Origin: a virus
Direction: 5' to 3' (one strand)
DNA length: 30,169 bases
Virus record (IMG/VR): IMGVR_UViG_3300027365_000046
Coordinates: 1 to 30,169 of that record
The position numbers and the translations under genes were made by a program. Shown piece by piece: positions 19,777-28,750 of the stretch. Position 1 is the stretch's first letter. Each line of letters begins with the position of its first letter. A model generated the notes under the pieces. The model did no database searches, was not told the origin of the DNA, and saw only the letters and a list, made by a program, of their open reading frames with translations.

Positions 19777-22704
19777 TTACGAGAATGTCGTCGCGTCGTC
19801 CGTTGAGCTCACCATTGTGATTGCACCAGCCGTCGATGTGTAAATGACGTACACCACGCCCAGCCTAAAGAACGCTGCGATCTCATCATCGCCTACGCCT
19901 GATGCCACCACGTTAGACGCGGCAAGGATGGTGTTTCCCTGTGGGTCTCGCTTGAGCCGTTGAATGGCGCCTGCGCTCGTGCGCCAAAAGTGATACTCAA
20001 TGCCGTTGGTGTTTATGCACACGGCAGCATGCGCGCCTGTGCCAAGTGTTGTAGCCACTGATACCGTTAGCCCCCTGTCCGTACTCTGATACCGCTTGCA
20101 TGTGCCGTCGGTGTGGTCAACATCGATGACAAGTATGTCACCCATGGCGCGATTGTATGCCAGGGAAAGACACGCGGCGGATGTTATGCCTGGTGTGTAG
20201 TTGACCCAGTTCGTACCGCTTGGACCCGTCGCATGATAGAGCTGCACCGCACCAGTGGCATCGATGACGCCATACGTCGCGGTCTGGTCTCCAGCAACAT
20301 CCGCAGCTGTACACGCTCCGCCGAGCGTGACGTCACGGAATACGCCCTTGTAGCGTTTTGCAGTGCGTAGCGGGTTGACACCGATGCTCGATGTCCCGAG
20401 CTGTATCTGGTGGTTGCTCTCGCCGAGTCCCCACGGCACACCGGTGTAATACCTTCCGGCGGCATCGATGGTGCTGTCAGTACCGCGGTTCGCTGTCGTA
20501 GACGTCAGCACCAGGTTATATGTGGCCGTGGTCAGTGGTGCGCCTGCAGACGTTAGACCGAATCCATGCGCGATACCTCGGAGGAGACTTGCTCCCGCGA
20601 GGTTGAGTGCGCCATCCGTACCACCGTTGATGTCGAAAGGGTCGAACAGATCCGGAGGGAAATCTCCGTTGATGCTGTCGAACTGCGTCTGTGCGGTGAC
20701 CGCTCCGGCGCCTACCTTGTGAGGGTATGCCCATTGCGTCCCGGTTGGCGTTGCCGGTGTTGCTAGTGCGCCACCACCATATAGCCACACGGCATAGCCC
20801 GTGGTGCCGTTGAGGTAACAATCGCGGAGTGGTGGCTGGCTGACACTACATGTGCCCGCGCCAGGATATGCCACCGTTGATGTTGCTGTGCATCCCGGGT
20901 GACGCACGACGCCTGCATCACTGATGCCTACCTGCGTTGCGAGCTCGCTGATGGTGAGCAGCTGCACGGCATACGATGTCACGCCTGTGATGCCACCGAC
21001 AGTCTTCTGCCACCAGACGTCGCCCTCCTCTTCGGTTCGTCCGTCGTTATCGAGTTGCCAAAATCGCCGGGTGTAATAGTATGTCGTCGTGCCATCACCT
21101 GACACGATGGCAGGCGTCACACGCTCGGGTGCATACGTCGCGCTCGATGGCGCATACGTGTGGTCGGTGAGTGTGCTCCGGAGTGTGGCTGTGCCGATGT
21201 CGATTGCACCTGACAACACGCGGATGCGACTCGTAGATGTGATGCCCCAGTATGCGGAGTCGGTGCTCTCTGACCCGGCGTAGGATGTGCTGCCAGTGTT
21301 TACGCGCGGGTAGGGGTCGTCCTTGCCATCAGTCGACGGGAGTGCGCTCACGGACCATGCCGCAGGTGAGCACAAGTCGACCTCGACGGTGTTGTATGTC
21401 GTTGCGGTTGCGGTGACGTTGTATTGCTTAGTGTTGCCCTTGTAGTCCGTGATCTCGATAACGCCCGATGCCGGCGCGCTGGTCTGCGCCTTGACCTGCA
21501 GGTCGAGATACCTGTATGTCGATAGCCCCTGGCGTGGACTGTATGCGCGGTCGTTCCCTGTGCCGCTGACACCAAATGTCGATGCCATCGTAAGAGACCA
21601 GCCAGCGAAACGCCATCCACGGAATAGCACTCGATTGTCGGTCGGGCTGTCTCCATTGGTCGTCAAGCTTGCACCAACGATGCTCGCGCTCACACTCGCG
21701 GGAACGTCATATGCCGACGTCGTCAAAGTGTTGCTGCCATATGTCGGAGCTGTCAAAACAGTGATTGTCGAGTAATTTACAAACGTGTCTGATGCAGACC
21801 ATGCTCCACCAGTTGCAGCCACTGTGCGCGATGATCCATCGAACCCTTGTATGGTCACGCTGAGCGGGTCAGGGTATGCACTATCCCAGGCACGTACAAC
21901 ACCAGTGATGGCGCATTGCCGGTCGAGGCACGACGAGGTTGAGATAGTGGCACTTGATGTTTGAACGAGACCGGCACCGTCTGTTGTGCCTAAAACACTC
22001 AGTGTCCATTCGGTCGCACTCTGACTATTGAATGTATGGTTGTGCGAAATGTCGTGCACCGCAACGGCGTTGACCTTGACGAGAGACACGGCAAAATCGT
22101 GCCGCACATCACCACTAGAAAAACCATACGCCGACAGGGATGCTGTGTAGTCTGCAGTCCTTCTCGATGTTGCAGCTGCACTCACCGATACGCCGCCACC
22201 ATTTGCAGTCAATGAGCAGCTCGCTGTCGCGCCTGCAGTTGTCATCTCGTAATAGCGATAAGCGGTCGTAGGTGGGAACCGCGTCGGTGGCGACGTTGAG
22301 CTGTACGCAGTCTCTGTGATTGCCCACAACTTGTCAGTCGACACACTCGCCGAAAACGTCCCAGCGCATGTCAGGCCAACATCTCGATAACTCGTCCCGC
22401 CTGTCTCGCTACCGCTCGCGAGCACAACATAACTCGAACTTGATGTGCCGTGTCCGTTGTTGACGGTGAGGTTCGCCCGTAGTTCCCATGTCCATGCTGC
22501 CCCTGGTGATGGCGCAACGATATAGTCGACAAGCGCAAGGGACCCACTAAAACCTAGATGACCGCTGAATGTGAAATATGTGGAGTGAGTGTCATAGTCT
22601 GGCTCCTCTGGTTGCAATGCAAAAGGATTCCAAATACGCCACTGGACATTTTGGGTGTGCGCCATGGTGAGCGTCGATGTGCGCGTTCCGTCAATGTACG
22701 CCAC
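19777..22704 (-). CDS. Large tail tip or receptor-binding protein candidate
   Basis: The product has 975 residues, beginning with a GTG that overlaps the upstream TAG (TAGTG). It is Ser/Thr/Gly-rich and almost all beta, like phage fibre and baseplate proteins. Recognisable pieces are RRFWQLDNDGRTEEEGDVWW (about 560-580) and a C-terminal 160 residues with repeated short sheets ending in Ser-Thr-Asp-Arg or Ser-Thr-Asp-Asp (YQSTDRGLTVSV, MVSSTDDATTFS), which resemble BNR/sialidase-type propeller blades. Several cysteine pairs (SCLDRQC) may form disulphides. As the last gene of the tail operon, after the hub protein, it is the best candidate for host recognition. I do not recognise a specific family, and catalytic activity cannot be inferred. 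Confidence 0.65.
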   Translation of the reverse strand: MAYIDGTRTSTLTMAHTQNVQWRIWNPFALQPEEPDYDTHSTYFTFSGHLGFSGSLALVDYIVAPSPGAAWTWELRANLTVNNGHGTSSSSYVVLASGSETGGTSYRDVGLTCAGTFSASVSTDKLWAITETAYSSTSPPTRFPPTTAYRYYEMTTAGATASCSLTANGGGVSVSAAATSRRTADYTASLSAYGFSSGDVRHDFAVSLVKVNAVAVHDISHNHTFNSQSATEWTLSVLGTTDGAGLVQTSSATISTSSCLDRQCAITGVVRAWDSAYPDPLSVTIQGFDGSSRTVAATGGAWSASDTFVNYSTITVLTAPTYGSNTLTTSAYDVPASVSASIVGASLTTNGDSPTDNRVLFRGWRFAGWSLTMASTFGVSGTGNDRAYSPRQGLSTYRYLDLQVKAQTSAPASGVIEITDYKGNTKQYNVTATATTYNTVEVDLCSPAAWSVSALPSTDGKDDPYPRVNTGSTSYAGSESTDSAYWGITSTSRIRVLSGAIDIGTATLRSTLTDHTYAPSSATYAPERVTPAIVSGDGTTTYYYTRRFWQLDNDGRTEEEGDVWWQKTVGGITGVTSYAVQLLTISELATQVGISDAGVVRHPGCTATSTVAYPGAGTCSVSQPPLRDCYLNGTTGYAVWLYGGGALATPATPTGTQWAYPHKVGAGAVTAQTQFDSINGDFPPDLFDPFDINGGTDGALNLAGASLLRGIAHGFGLTSAGAPLTTATYNLVLTSTTANRGTDSTIDAAGRYYTGVPWGLGESNHQIQLGTSSIGVNPLRTAKRYKGVFRDVTLGGACTAADVAGDQTATYGVIDATGAVQLYHATGPSGTNWVNYTPGITSAACLSLAYNRAMGDILVIDVDHTDGTCKRYQSTDRGLTVSVATTLGTGAHAAVCINTNGIEYHFWRTSAGAIQRLKRDPQGNTILAASNVVASGVGDDEIAAFFRLGVVYVIYTSTAGAITMVSSTDDATTFS

Positions 22705-24956
22705 TACTCGCCACCATCACCGAGGTACAAGCACCGATACGTCGCAGTGCGTATCGCGCGCTTGTCGCCTGCGCTTGTCGGCTCGAATCCTAAATCGATG
22801 CTTGGTATCGCGATGATCCGGTAGATTCCGCGGATGGTTGCTCCACCAGGCATCATGATTTGCACCACGTCACGCAGCCATAGCGGGCGGTTGGTGGCAT
22901 CGTCAATGAGCAAATCGCTCGTAAACTCGAGTAGGATGCGACCGGTCATCAAGCGTGTTGATATGACATTCTTCGCCTGTATCGCAGCTGCGTCACTGGT
23001 GATGGCTGGCTCGCTTAGGATGTAACTTACGGTGCGCCCACGCCAGTTGTACGGCCTCGATGCCGGCGCGGTTGTCGGGTCCGCGCTTGCACCGTCGGCT
23101 GCATAACTGTAGATGAGGTCACCGTTTCGCGGGTCCTGTCCAAGCACGATGATTTGATTCGCCTCTGGGGACTCATAGTGCGCGCTCATCTTGTAGATGA
23201 CGCGATGCGGTACAAGGTCACCGGATACGCCTGCGGTGATGGCATCCTGGCGCGAGTTGTAGAGCGTCATTATCGGTGTATTGACGAGGTCGTTTGGATT
23301 GCTCCACTGGTACTTGTAGCCTGTTGTGGTTGGACTCCATCCCGTCACCCATGTGGCGGCGTAGTCATTCTTCATCTTGGACAGGAGCGTCGCCACATAC
23401 TCGCCCCGCTGCGGGACAACAGTCGAGTATCCGCGCGCAATGTCTGCGCTTCGAGGGAGCGTGAATCCGCTCGTGTCGTCCCAGATCAGGTCCGTTGATA
23501 GGAATCCGGCAGTCTGAATCATGTCAGACACCGCCGACTGCATGGTCATACCGTCGTAGACGATGCCATCCTGATACATCGTGAGCTCGAGATCGCGTGT
23601 GCGGTCTTGCCCGTCAAACTGGAGCACGTCGTGCGATTGTGTCCAGCGGCGCTCGTAGTGAATCTGCGGAGGCGTGAGAGAGCCGCGGAATATGTCGATG
23701 TATGTGGGTGAAGCGCCCGAACTGCCGACGGCAATCCGAATGGGTCGGTCACTGGTAATCTGCGGTTGCTCAACGCCAGCATCGAGCAAACGTTGTCGAC
23801 GCGCCGTCATGCTCAGTGTTGCTCGTGATGTCTCGTCTACGCTGATTGACAGAGACTCATACAACCCGGTGATGTCGACCGGGTCATCTGCCGTTGTCGC
23901 CTGTGCTGGCTGATACCACGCCTCACCGAGCGCAATCCCCGGTGACTCAATATTGTCCGACGATGTCATCTGGACTTTGAGCCGTACTGTATCAATGACG
24001 CCATCCGGTGTGTACGCAGTGAGGTCAGACTTGACAACGGATGCCGTAACCGAACTCCCGCCCGTCGCACGTCCGACGCGGTCCTGAATGACACGAGCCG
24101 TGAACACCGCACCCGTCGGAGGAGCGTACCGCAACTTGATGGGCTTGCTGTAGATGGCTGCCGAACTGACAAAGCGAATCGGCGAGAACTGGAGGAACTG
24201 ACGCGACACCGCATCCTGTACCTGCAACTTGCCCGCAGGGATGATGGTGTTCGTCGTGCTGTCCTGGCTCAAATCCTCGAACAGGTGCGATATGTTGAGG
24301 CCCCAGCTCGTGAGCACCAGAAGCTCGCGACGCTTGTGCGGAATGATGACCACGCTGTGATACTGGTTGCCCATTGGCGTAAGCCCATTGACCAGACGCC
24401 CGGCGGTCTTGTTGCTGTCCTCTTGGTCATACTGACCCTTGAGCACACCGTCCTTGAATATCTGCAATGAGCCGTCAGTGAAGAATCGCAGGTAGAGCGG
24501 GCTCATGCTCATGGTAGCAGTTGGCGCGAATGCGACCGCAAGCACCATGCGCTTTGCCTTGGTCGGGATGTTGCCGTGGTACATGCCAAGGCACCAGCCC
24601 TGATTCGCGCTCCACGATGTAGCGGTACGGATGCTGTACGCCGTCGTGGTGTCCTCTTGGCTGCACCAGTAGTCACCGGCGCCTCGCACCTGGTACTGAC
24701 GCCATGTGCCACCAAATGGTGTCTCCATGTCCGACAACTGCAATCGGCTGTAGATGCCCGAGAATGTCGTGTCGTACGCGCCATCAAAACACATCGGCAA
24801 TAGCATTGCCGACCCTGTCACGCTGTCAAACCATGCGTACTCGTTCGATGTCGCGCGGTCCCATGAAGTACCGTCGGCGCCAATGACGAGCCGTGACTTT
24901 GCCGGCCTTGGTTCCGGACAATCAACCTCAACCTTGATAGGCCACTTGATAGCCAT
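22704..24956 (-). CDS. Baseplate hub / tail-associated protein
   Basis: The product has 750 residues; its ATG overlaps the tape-measure stop (TAATG). Residues 1-250 contain a jelly-roll-like stretch (FSGIYSRLQLSDMETPFGGT, LYLRFFTDGSLQIFKDGVLK, SVVIIPHKRRELLVLTSWGL), which suggests a concanavalin-type domain. Residues 290-700 look like a tail hub: DTVRLKVQM, YESLSISVDETSRATLSMTA, IRIAVGSSGASPTYIDIFRG, YDGMTMQSAVSDMIQTAGF, YVATLLSKMKNDYAATWV and WLRDVVQIMMPGGATIRGIY. The combination of beta domains that set an axis and a ring is typical of gp27/Tal-like hubs at the tail end. Position just after the tape measure supports this. No separate Dit gene is visible, so the protein may combine distal-tail and hub functions. 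Confidence 0.7.
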   Translation of the reverse strand: MAIKWPIKVEVDCPEPRPAKSRLVIGADGTSWDRATSNEYAWFDSVTGSAMLLPMCFDGAYDTTFSGIYSRLQLSDMETPFGGTWRQYQVRGAGDYWCSQEDTTTAYSIRTATSWSANQGWCLGMYHGNIPTKAKRMVLAVAFAPTATMSMSPLYLRFFTDGSLQIFKDGVLKGQYDQEDSNKTAGRLVNGLTPMGNQYHSVVIIPHKRRELLVLTSWGLNISHLFEDLSQDSTTNTIIPAGKLQVQDAVSRQFLQFSPIRFVSSAAIYSKPIKLRYAPPTGAVFTARVIQDRVGRATGGSSVTASVVKSDLTAYTPDGVIDTVRLKVQMTSSDNIESPGIALGEAWYQPAQATTADDPVDITGLYESLSISVDETSRATLSMTARRQRLLDAGVEQPQITSDRPIRIAVGSSGASPTYIDIFRGSLTPPQIHYERRWTQSHDVLQFDGQDRTRDLELTMYQDGIVYDGMTMQSAVSDMIQTAGFLSTDLIWDDTSGFTLPRSADIARGYSTVVPQRGEYVATLLSKMKNDYAATWVTGWSPTTTGYKYQWSNPNDLVNTPIMTLYNSRQDAITAGVSGDLVPHRVIYKMSAHYESPEANQIIVLGQDPRNGDLIYSYAADGASADPTTAPASRPYNWRGRTVSYILSEPAITSDAAAIQAKNVISTRLMTGRILLEFTSDLLIDDATNRPLWLRDVVQIMMPGGATIRGIYRIIAIPSIDLGFEPTSAGDKRAIRTATYRCLYLGDGGE

Positions 24957-26485
24957 TAGATGCGCCTCATCAGGTTAACCGCTTGCGTACGATACTCTGC
25001 CGCGAATATCTTTTTGACGCCTCGCTCGAGATCGATGTTGTAGGGGATGAGCGTATTCGGTATGCGTCCGGTCCCAGCTGCAATGCCTCCGCCACCGTTA
25101 GCCTCGCGCATCTCAACCGCGGTCGCGCCAAGTCGACCCAAAGCCCCACCGCCGAATGTCTGCCGGCGCAGGTCGAGCAGGTCGTTTGTAGTGCCGGTGT
25201 TCTTGGCAATCTTGTCCAGGGACTCGGCAACAGTCTTGCCCCATTCTTCGCGGAACTCGCCGACCTTCGACATACCAATGCCGACGCGCGCCATGGTTCC
25301 AATCAAGCCACCGTGCCCGCTCCCTGGCGTTGGAGTTCCACCGGTCGCGCCAGTCATTGGATTTGATGGGGTCGTTGTTGTCGGAGGCTTGAGCCCCTCG
25401 GGCTTGGTCTTTGCCGATTGCTCCATCTGGTTGAAAATGGCATCCATCCCCCAGATTGCAAGCCCGGCAGCGGCAACTCCGGCGACAACCTTTGCAATAC
25501 CAGCCGGACCGGCAAGCGCCTGAATGAGTGCCTCACCAGCCGCGACCAACTTCAGCGTGTTTGCGAGCCCCTTCATCACCTTACTGAGCATGATAATGCC
25601 ATCGACGACCTGTACCGCCGTGATGAGCGCAAGGGTTGCCGCAATCCCCTTGAGGATGTTTTGCGCAGTACTTCCATTCGTCGACACAGAGTCGAAAAAC
25701 TTCGTCACGCTGTCAAGCCCACTTGTGAGAGCAGGTGTTATCAAACTCAGCCCAGCACCGAAAATGTTGCCGACCTTTTCCATCATGACTGTAAACGAGT
25801 CAACGATAGTCGCCATCTGCGACTTTGTGTTTTTCGCCATACGTTCAGTCATTCCGCCGTACTTCTTGTCGATGATGCGGAACAGCGCATCGAGCGTTTC
25901 GGTTGCGCTCGAAATGAGACTGCCGTTTTTATCGAACGTGATGCCTTCTCCGGCAAAATCCTTTTTGGACAGGCCGAACATCGAGAGTGTTTCGGAGTCT
26001 GGCATGAGCCCTTGGTTCAGTTTGCCCATCATGCCGACAAGGGATTTTAGGTGCTCTTCATCCGCGCCGAATGCGGCGCCTAGATCCGCAAGTTTCGGGA
26101 GTGCTTTCTGAGCATTGATACCCATCGCCTGCAAACCGACAGCGGCGTTCGCGAGCTGCTTAGTCGTGAATGGCGACGGACCAGCAACCTCGCGCACCTT
26201 TGCCATAACCTTAGCCGCTTCGGCAGCCGACCCGGTTACACCTTCCAGTCGCGTGTTGAGTTCCTGGGCGTCTCCACTGGCCTCGAGGGCGGACTTGCCA
26301 AACGCCACGATGCCACCAAGTGCGCCGAGTGTGGCACCTATCCTACCAAGCTTGGACATTGTGCCGGCGAGTTGCTCAACGGCGGGTGCGGCGCTCCCGG
26401 CTTCGTCCTTGATCGCCTTAATGTCGGACTGGACTTTGTTTGCGCCGGACGCCTTAAAGATGATTTCAAACAGTCCAAGTGCCAT
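24956..26485 (-). CDS. Tail tape measure protein
   Basis: The product has 509 residues. The N-terminal half is helical (ANKVQSDIKAIKDEAGSAAP) with the common segment KSALEASGDAQELNTRLEGV followed by TGSAAEAAKVMAKV and FTTKQLANAAVGLQAMG (about 65-125). This segment is shared by tape measures of many siphophages. In the middle are hydrophobic helices (NILKGIAATLALITAVQVVD, GPAGIAKVVAGVAAAGLAIW), the probable membrane-inserting part. A Pro/Thr/Gly linker (KPPTTTTPSNPMTG) precedes the C-terminal domain. The protein fixes tail length; 509 residues at about 1.5 Angstrom each suggest a short tail of roughly 75 nm. The ATG overlaps the stop of the frameshifted chaperone (TAATG). Confidence 0.92.
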   Translation of the reverse strand: MALGLFEIIFKASGANKVQSDIKAIKDEAGSAAPAVEQLAGTMSKLGRIGATLGALGGIVAFGKSALEASGDAQELNTRLEGVTGSAAEAAKVMAKVREVAGPSPFTTKQLANAAVGLQAMGINAQKALPKLADLGAAFGADEEHLKSLVGMMGKLNQGLMPDSETLSMFGLSKKDFAGEGITFDKNGSLISSATETLDALFRIIDKKYGGMTERMAKNTKSQMATIVDSFTVMMEKVGNIFGAGLSLITPALTSGLDSVTKFFDSVSTNGSTAQNILKGIAATLALITAVQVVDGIIMLSKVMKGLANTLKLVAAGEALIQALAGPAGIAKVVAGVAAAGLAIWGMDAIFNQMEQSAKTKPEGLKPPTTTTPSNPMTGATGGTPTPGSGHGGLIGTMARVGIGMSKVGEFREEWGKTVAESLDKIAKNTGTTNDLLDLRRQTFGGGALGRLGATAVEMREANGGGGIAAGTGRIPNTLIPYNIDLERGVKKIFAAEYRTQAVNLMRRI

Positions 26486-27053
26486 TAGATACCACTCCTC
26501 GCGATGGTCCGTATAATCGCTTCGGCCACATCATGGATGACCTTTTTCCAGCTCTCGCCGATGTAATACACCTCGCCGAGTTCTGTTAGCGTCAAGTCAC
26601 ATTCTGAAGGATGGCGATGTAGCCAGGTTACCGATGCTTCGAGTACCTGTTGCTCCACCGCCCCTAGTCGTTTGGGACCTTCTCCGAGATAACCGACAAG
26701 TCCAGCTGATAGTTGGTGTTAAACGTCCCGTGGATGTAGAGGTACAAAAGCTTGTTGTCTCGTGCCAAATCGCCGAGTGTCTCGAATACGTTGTACTTAC
26801 CCTCATCGCCTTCGGTCGCCACGTAGCAGATAGCCATCAGCCGGAGCAGCTTGATGAGCTCATCATCGTAATCCGGATACTTGACCTTTTCCGCGACCGT
26901 CGGCGCCTGGAACGCACGGAACAGATCTGCACCTGTTGGCTCGCGAAACGTGATACTTGCCTCCTCGCCATCTGGCATGAATGCCGAGAGATCGACGACG
27001 AGGTTAGGCTTAGCCTGCGACGCTCGCGCGCGCTTGAGGTCAGATAACGCCAC
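26485..27053 (-). CDS. Frameshifted tail assembly chaperone (long, G-T-like form)
   Basis: A -1 shift at C CCA AAC (26676-26670) in the zero frame leads to the extension that begins RLGAVEQQVLEASVTWLHRH. The extension adds 61 residues and ends at TAA 26487-26485, directly overlapping the tape-measure ATG. The long form would have 189 residues. The extension is helical and well formed (LTELGEVYYIGESWKKVIHD, VAEAIIRTIARSGI). It has no start codon or SD of its own. Long and short chaperones in a fixed ratio load the tape measure during tail assembly, as in lambda G and GT. The slippery site lies two codons before the zero-frame TAG, the classical arrangement. Confidence 0.85.
26664..27053 (-). 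CDS. Tail assembly chaperone (short, G-like form)
   Basis: The product has 129 residues. The GTG start overlaps the TAG of the major tail gene (TAGTG), with GGAG about 7 bases upstream. Sequence features are typical of this group: DLSAFMPDGEEASITFREPT, GADLFRAFQAPTVAEKVKYP, DDELIKLLRLMAICYVATEG and LARDNKLLYLYIHGTFNTNY. It is the zero-frame product; a share of ribosomes shift near its end to make the long form. It acts transiently and is not part of the mature tail. Confidence 0.85.
   Translation of the reverse strand: MALSDLKRARASQAKPNLVVDLSAFMPDGEEASITFREPTGADLFRAFQAPTVAEKVKYPDYDDELIKLLRLMAICYVATEGDEGKYNVFETLGDLARDNKLLYLYIHGTFNTNYQLDLSVISEKVPND
26670..26676 (-). other. Programmed -1 ribosomal frameshift site C CCA AAC
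   Basis: On the minus strand the zero frame reads GTC CCA AAC GAC TAG. The heptamer C CCA AAC has the X XXY YYZ form with X = C and Y = A, so both tRNAs can re-pair as CCC AAA. The -1 frame is open from here to the tape-measure start, and the zero frame stops within two codons. No obvious downstream stem was worked out. Confidence 0.85.
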
Positions 27054-27496
27054 TAGCTACTCCAGGTTGTCTGGCCAGCGACGCCGAGGTTGATGGTAAT
27101 GCTTTCGGTCTGCTCGGTCTCGGATTGTGTACCCCATCCACAATCGGCAATCATGCCGACCCATGTCTCGGAGGTTGCAGCTCCTGCGCCGTCTACGTCT
27201 ACGGTGACCTTCATCGGGAATCCAATCATCGATGAGTTGGTGACGCGGACGCCATCCACATAGAGCTCGAGCGTGATTGACCCAGCGAACGTCGTCGGCA
27301 TTTTCTGCTCGTAGATGTCGCCCAGCGCGGTCAGGTTGATTGTATTTACCGTGACCGACTGCGTGACGGACTTCGCGAACGCGCGCATTTCCGTCGCGGG
27401 AGTGACGGCTGTCGCGAGAGTGGCGGCGGTCCCATCCACAATGGCGGTGCCGATTGAATACTTAACGGTGCAGTTTTTAGCAATTAGTTTGGCCAT
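27053..27496 (-). CDS. Major tail (tube) protein
   Basis: The product has 147 residues with a GGGG-type SD before the ATG. It is strand-rich: KNCTVKYSIGTAIVDGTAAT, MRAFAKSVTQSVTVNTINLT, FAGSITLELYVDG, GFPMKVTVDVDGAGAATSET and ESITINLGVAGQTTWSS. This alternation, with the exposed long loop in the middle, is usual for tail-tube proteins, which stack as hexamers around the tape measure. Position between the tail terminator and the frameshifted chaperone gene supports the call strongly. At 147 residues it is among the smaller members, with no added Ig-like domain. Confidence 0.85.
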   Translation of the reverse strand: MAKLIAKNCTVKYSIGTAIVDGTAATLATAVTPATEMRAFAKSVTQSVTVNTINLTALGDIYEQKMPTTFAGSITLELYVDGVRVTNSSMIGFPMKVTVDVDGAGAATSETWVGMIADCGWGTQSETEQTESITINLGVAGQTTWSS

Positions 27497-27508
27497 TAGT
27501 AGGTCCCC

Positions 27509-27988
27509 TTACTCCGATATTGTGACATTGTACGCCTGCATGATGCCACAGTTGATGCGCCCGTCAGGCTGCGGGTCGATGATGGTGTCGGACGCCATGC
27601 GCATACTCCAGCCTTGGCCATCCGCCACGGTGAATGACACATTGTGCAAGAGTGCGTCCACACGGTCCGCGACTGCCTTGGTACGAGAGAATGTGACCGT
27701 CCCGGTGTGGATGTCCCACACGACAACCGACACGATGTGCCGGACAATACATCTCGCGCCACCGATGGATACCTGCTCCTGTGTCGACCCGCTGTCGCGC
27801 TTGACAATTACGAACGGCACCATCACCGGCTTACGACTTACGACGTCCTTCTCCGGCGCCACGTTGGTGTACACGCCGAGCTGGTACCCGGGTGCCCTGC
27901 CATCGATGGCGAGTAGATCCTGGAGCGTCGCATCCGCGCGGAGAGTCTCTGTTATCCACTCGTCAACCTGCAATACATCAGCTGCCAT
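27509..27988 (-). CDS. Tail terminator / tail completion protein
   Basis: The product has 159 residues; AGGAGT lies eight bases before the ATG at 27988. The plan fits DUF3168/gp17-like tail terminators: an N-terminal helix (LQVDEWITETLRADATLQDL), strands with the conserved PFVIVKRDSGSTQEQVSIGG, RHIVSVVVWDIHTGTVTF, a long helix (TKAVADRVDALLHNV) and a final strand (CGIMQAYNVTISE). Such proteins form the ring at the head-proximal end of the tail. The position between the gp10-like neck gene and the tube gene is standard. Confidence 0.8.
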   Translation of the reverse strand: MAADVLQVDEWITETLRADATLQDLLAIDGRAPGYQLGVYTNVAPEKDVVSRKPVMVPFVIVKRDSGSTQEQVSIGGARCIVRHIVSVVVWDIHTGTVTFSRTKAVADRVDALLHNVSFTVADGQGWSMRMASDTIIDPQPDGRINCGIMQAYNVTISE

Positions 27989-28400
27989 CGGCGATACTCC
28001 TTGCCGCTGCGACCAAGAACTTGAACGCCTCGGCGCCTGCCGGAATCAGGAATGGGCGATTGCGCTTGCGTTCGAGAATCTGCCCATACTCTTTTTCGAC
28101 CCCTACACGGGACTCCCATTTATTGGTACCTTCGCGTGGCTTGATGCTGTTTCGTAGGTTGCCAGTCAATGCCGCCGGCGCTTCTCCAGGTGCGGATGCA
28201 ATGTGGACGCGTGGCGGACTCCCGGGCTTGTCAGAAATCATGTATGCGCGCCCACTCTTGATACCAGTCATCGACAGCCGCGCGTAGCTCGTTGCACGCC
28301 AGGCGCAATCGCGAACCACACGCGACAACCTGTCCAGTGCGGCAGACTTGCGGTCAAGGCCGGACATGTCAACCTTGATTGTCAGGCTGTAGTCACTCAC
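27978..28400 (-). CDS. HK97 gp10-like neck protein
   Basis: The product has 140 residues. The GTG at 28400 overlaps the TGA of the upstream gene (GTGA). Upstream in-frame starts lie inside that gene. Typical segments are SGLDRKSAALDRLSRVVRDC (about 12-32), PPRVHIASAPGEAPAALTGN with LRNSI, WESRVGVEKEYGQILER and NRPFLIPAGAEAFKFLVAAA. The G-x-A-P-x-x-x-T-G-x-L motif and the Y-G-x-x-x-E...R-P-F-L-x-P ending mark the HK97 gp10/minor tail completion family. It acts at the head-tail joint. It overlaps the tail terminator by 11 bp. Confidence 0.88.
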   Translation of the reverse strand: MSDYSLTIKVDMSGLDRKSAALDRLSRVVRDCAWRATSYARLSMTGIKSGRAYMISDKPGSPPRVHIASAPGEAPAALTGNLRNSIKPREGTNKWESRVGVEKEYGQILERKRNRPFLIPAGAEAFKFLVAAARSIADGS

Positions 28401-28750
28401 GGAGCGGACACTCCCACCAGGAGAGGGCCGAACCTCCGCACAATTGCTCCGTTGGTCAGCGCGACCGTCACACGCACAATGGCGGCTGTTGGCCAAGCAG
28501 CAGGGAGTACAAGCTCGATGAGCCCCTCATCCGCCCACTTCTTGGTCAGTACCGCAGATCCGCTAGGGAACGTGTACGGCAGGCCTGTTGTGTCATCAGT
28601 GAATGTTACCGACAGGGTGCCTGTAGTGATGTCGACCGGGCTCCACTGAGCATCCACGAGCGAGAGGTTGTATGGATGGAAATCACCGACCCATGCTCCG
28701 ACATGCGTCGATGTGTCCGGGTCCTCGACCATCCTGAGTAGCGTAGTCAT
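28397..28750 (-). CDS. Small beta-sandwich structural protein (BppU-like fold)
   Basis: The product has 117 residues; the ATG overlaps the upstream TAA (TAATG). It has the pattern LSLVDAQWSPVDITTGTLSV, LVLPAAWPTAAIVRVTVALT and a final strand (GPLLVGV). This strand order resembles the Ig-like N-terminal domain of BppU-type baseplate proteins and the C-terminal part of the gene before it. No cysteines or membrane segments are present. It probably belongs with that gene as a small fibre, decoration or neck component. The function is inferred from fold type and position. Confidence 0.55.
   Translation of the reverse strand: MTTLLRMVEDPDTSTHVGAWVGDFHPYNLSLVDAQWSPVDITTGTLSVTFTDDTTGLPYTFPSGSAVLTKKWADEGLIELVLPAAWPTAAIVRVTVALTNGAIVRRFGPLLVGVSAP

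Noticed and set aside
26597-26806. Separate open frame of 69 codons for the second tail chaperone
   Set aside because: It is in a different frame from the conserved-looking extension; the -1 frameshift gives a better product that ends at the tape-measure start.
27315-28157. Plus-strand open frame of 280 codons opposite the tail terminator and tube genes
   Set aside because: It lies antisense to well-supported tail genes, and its composition is typical of a shadow frame.
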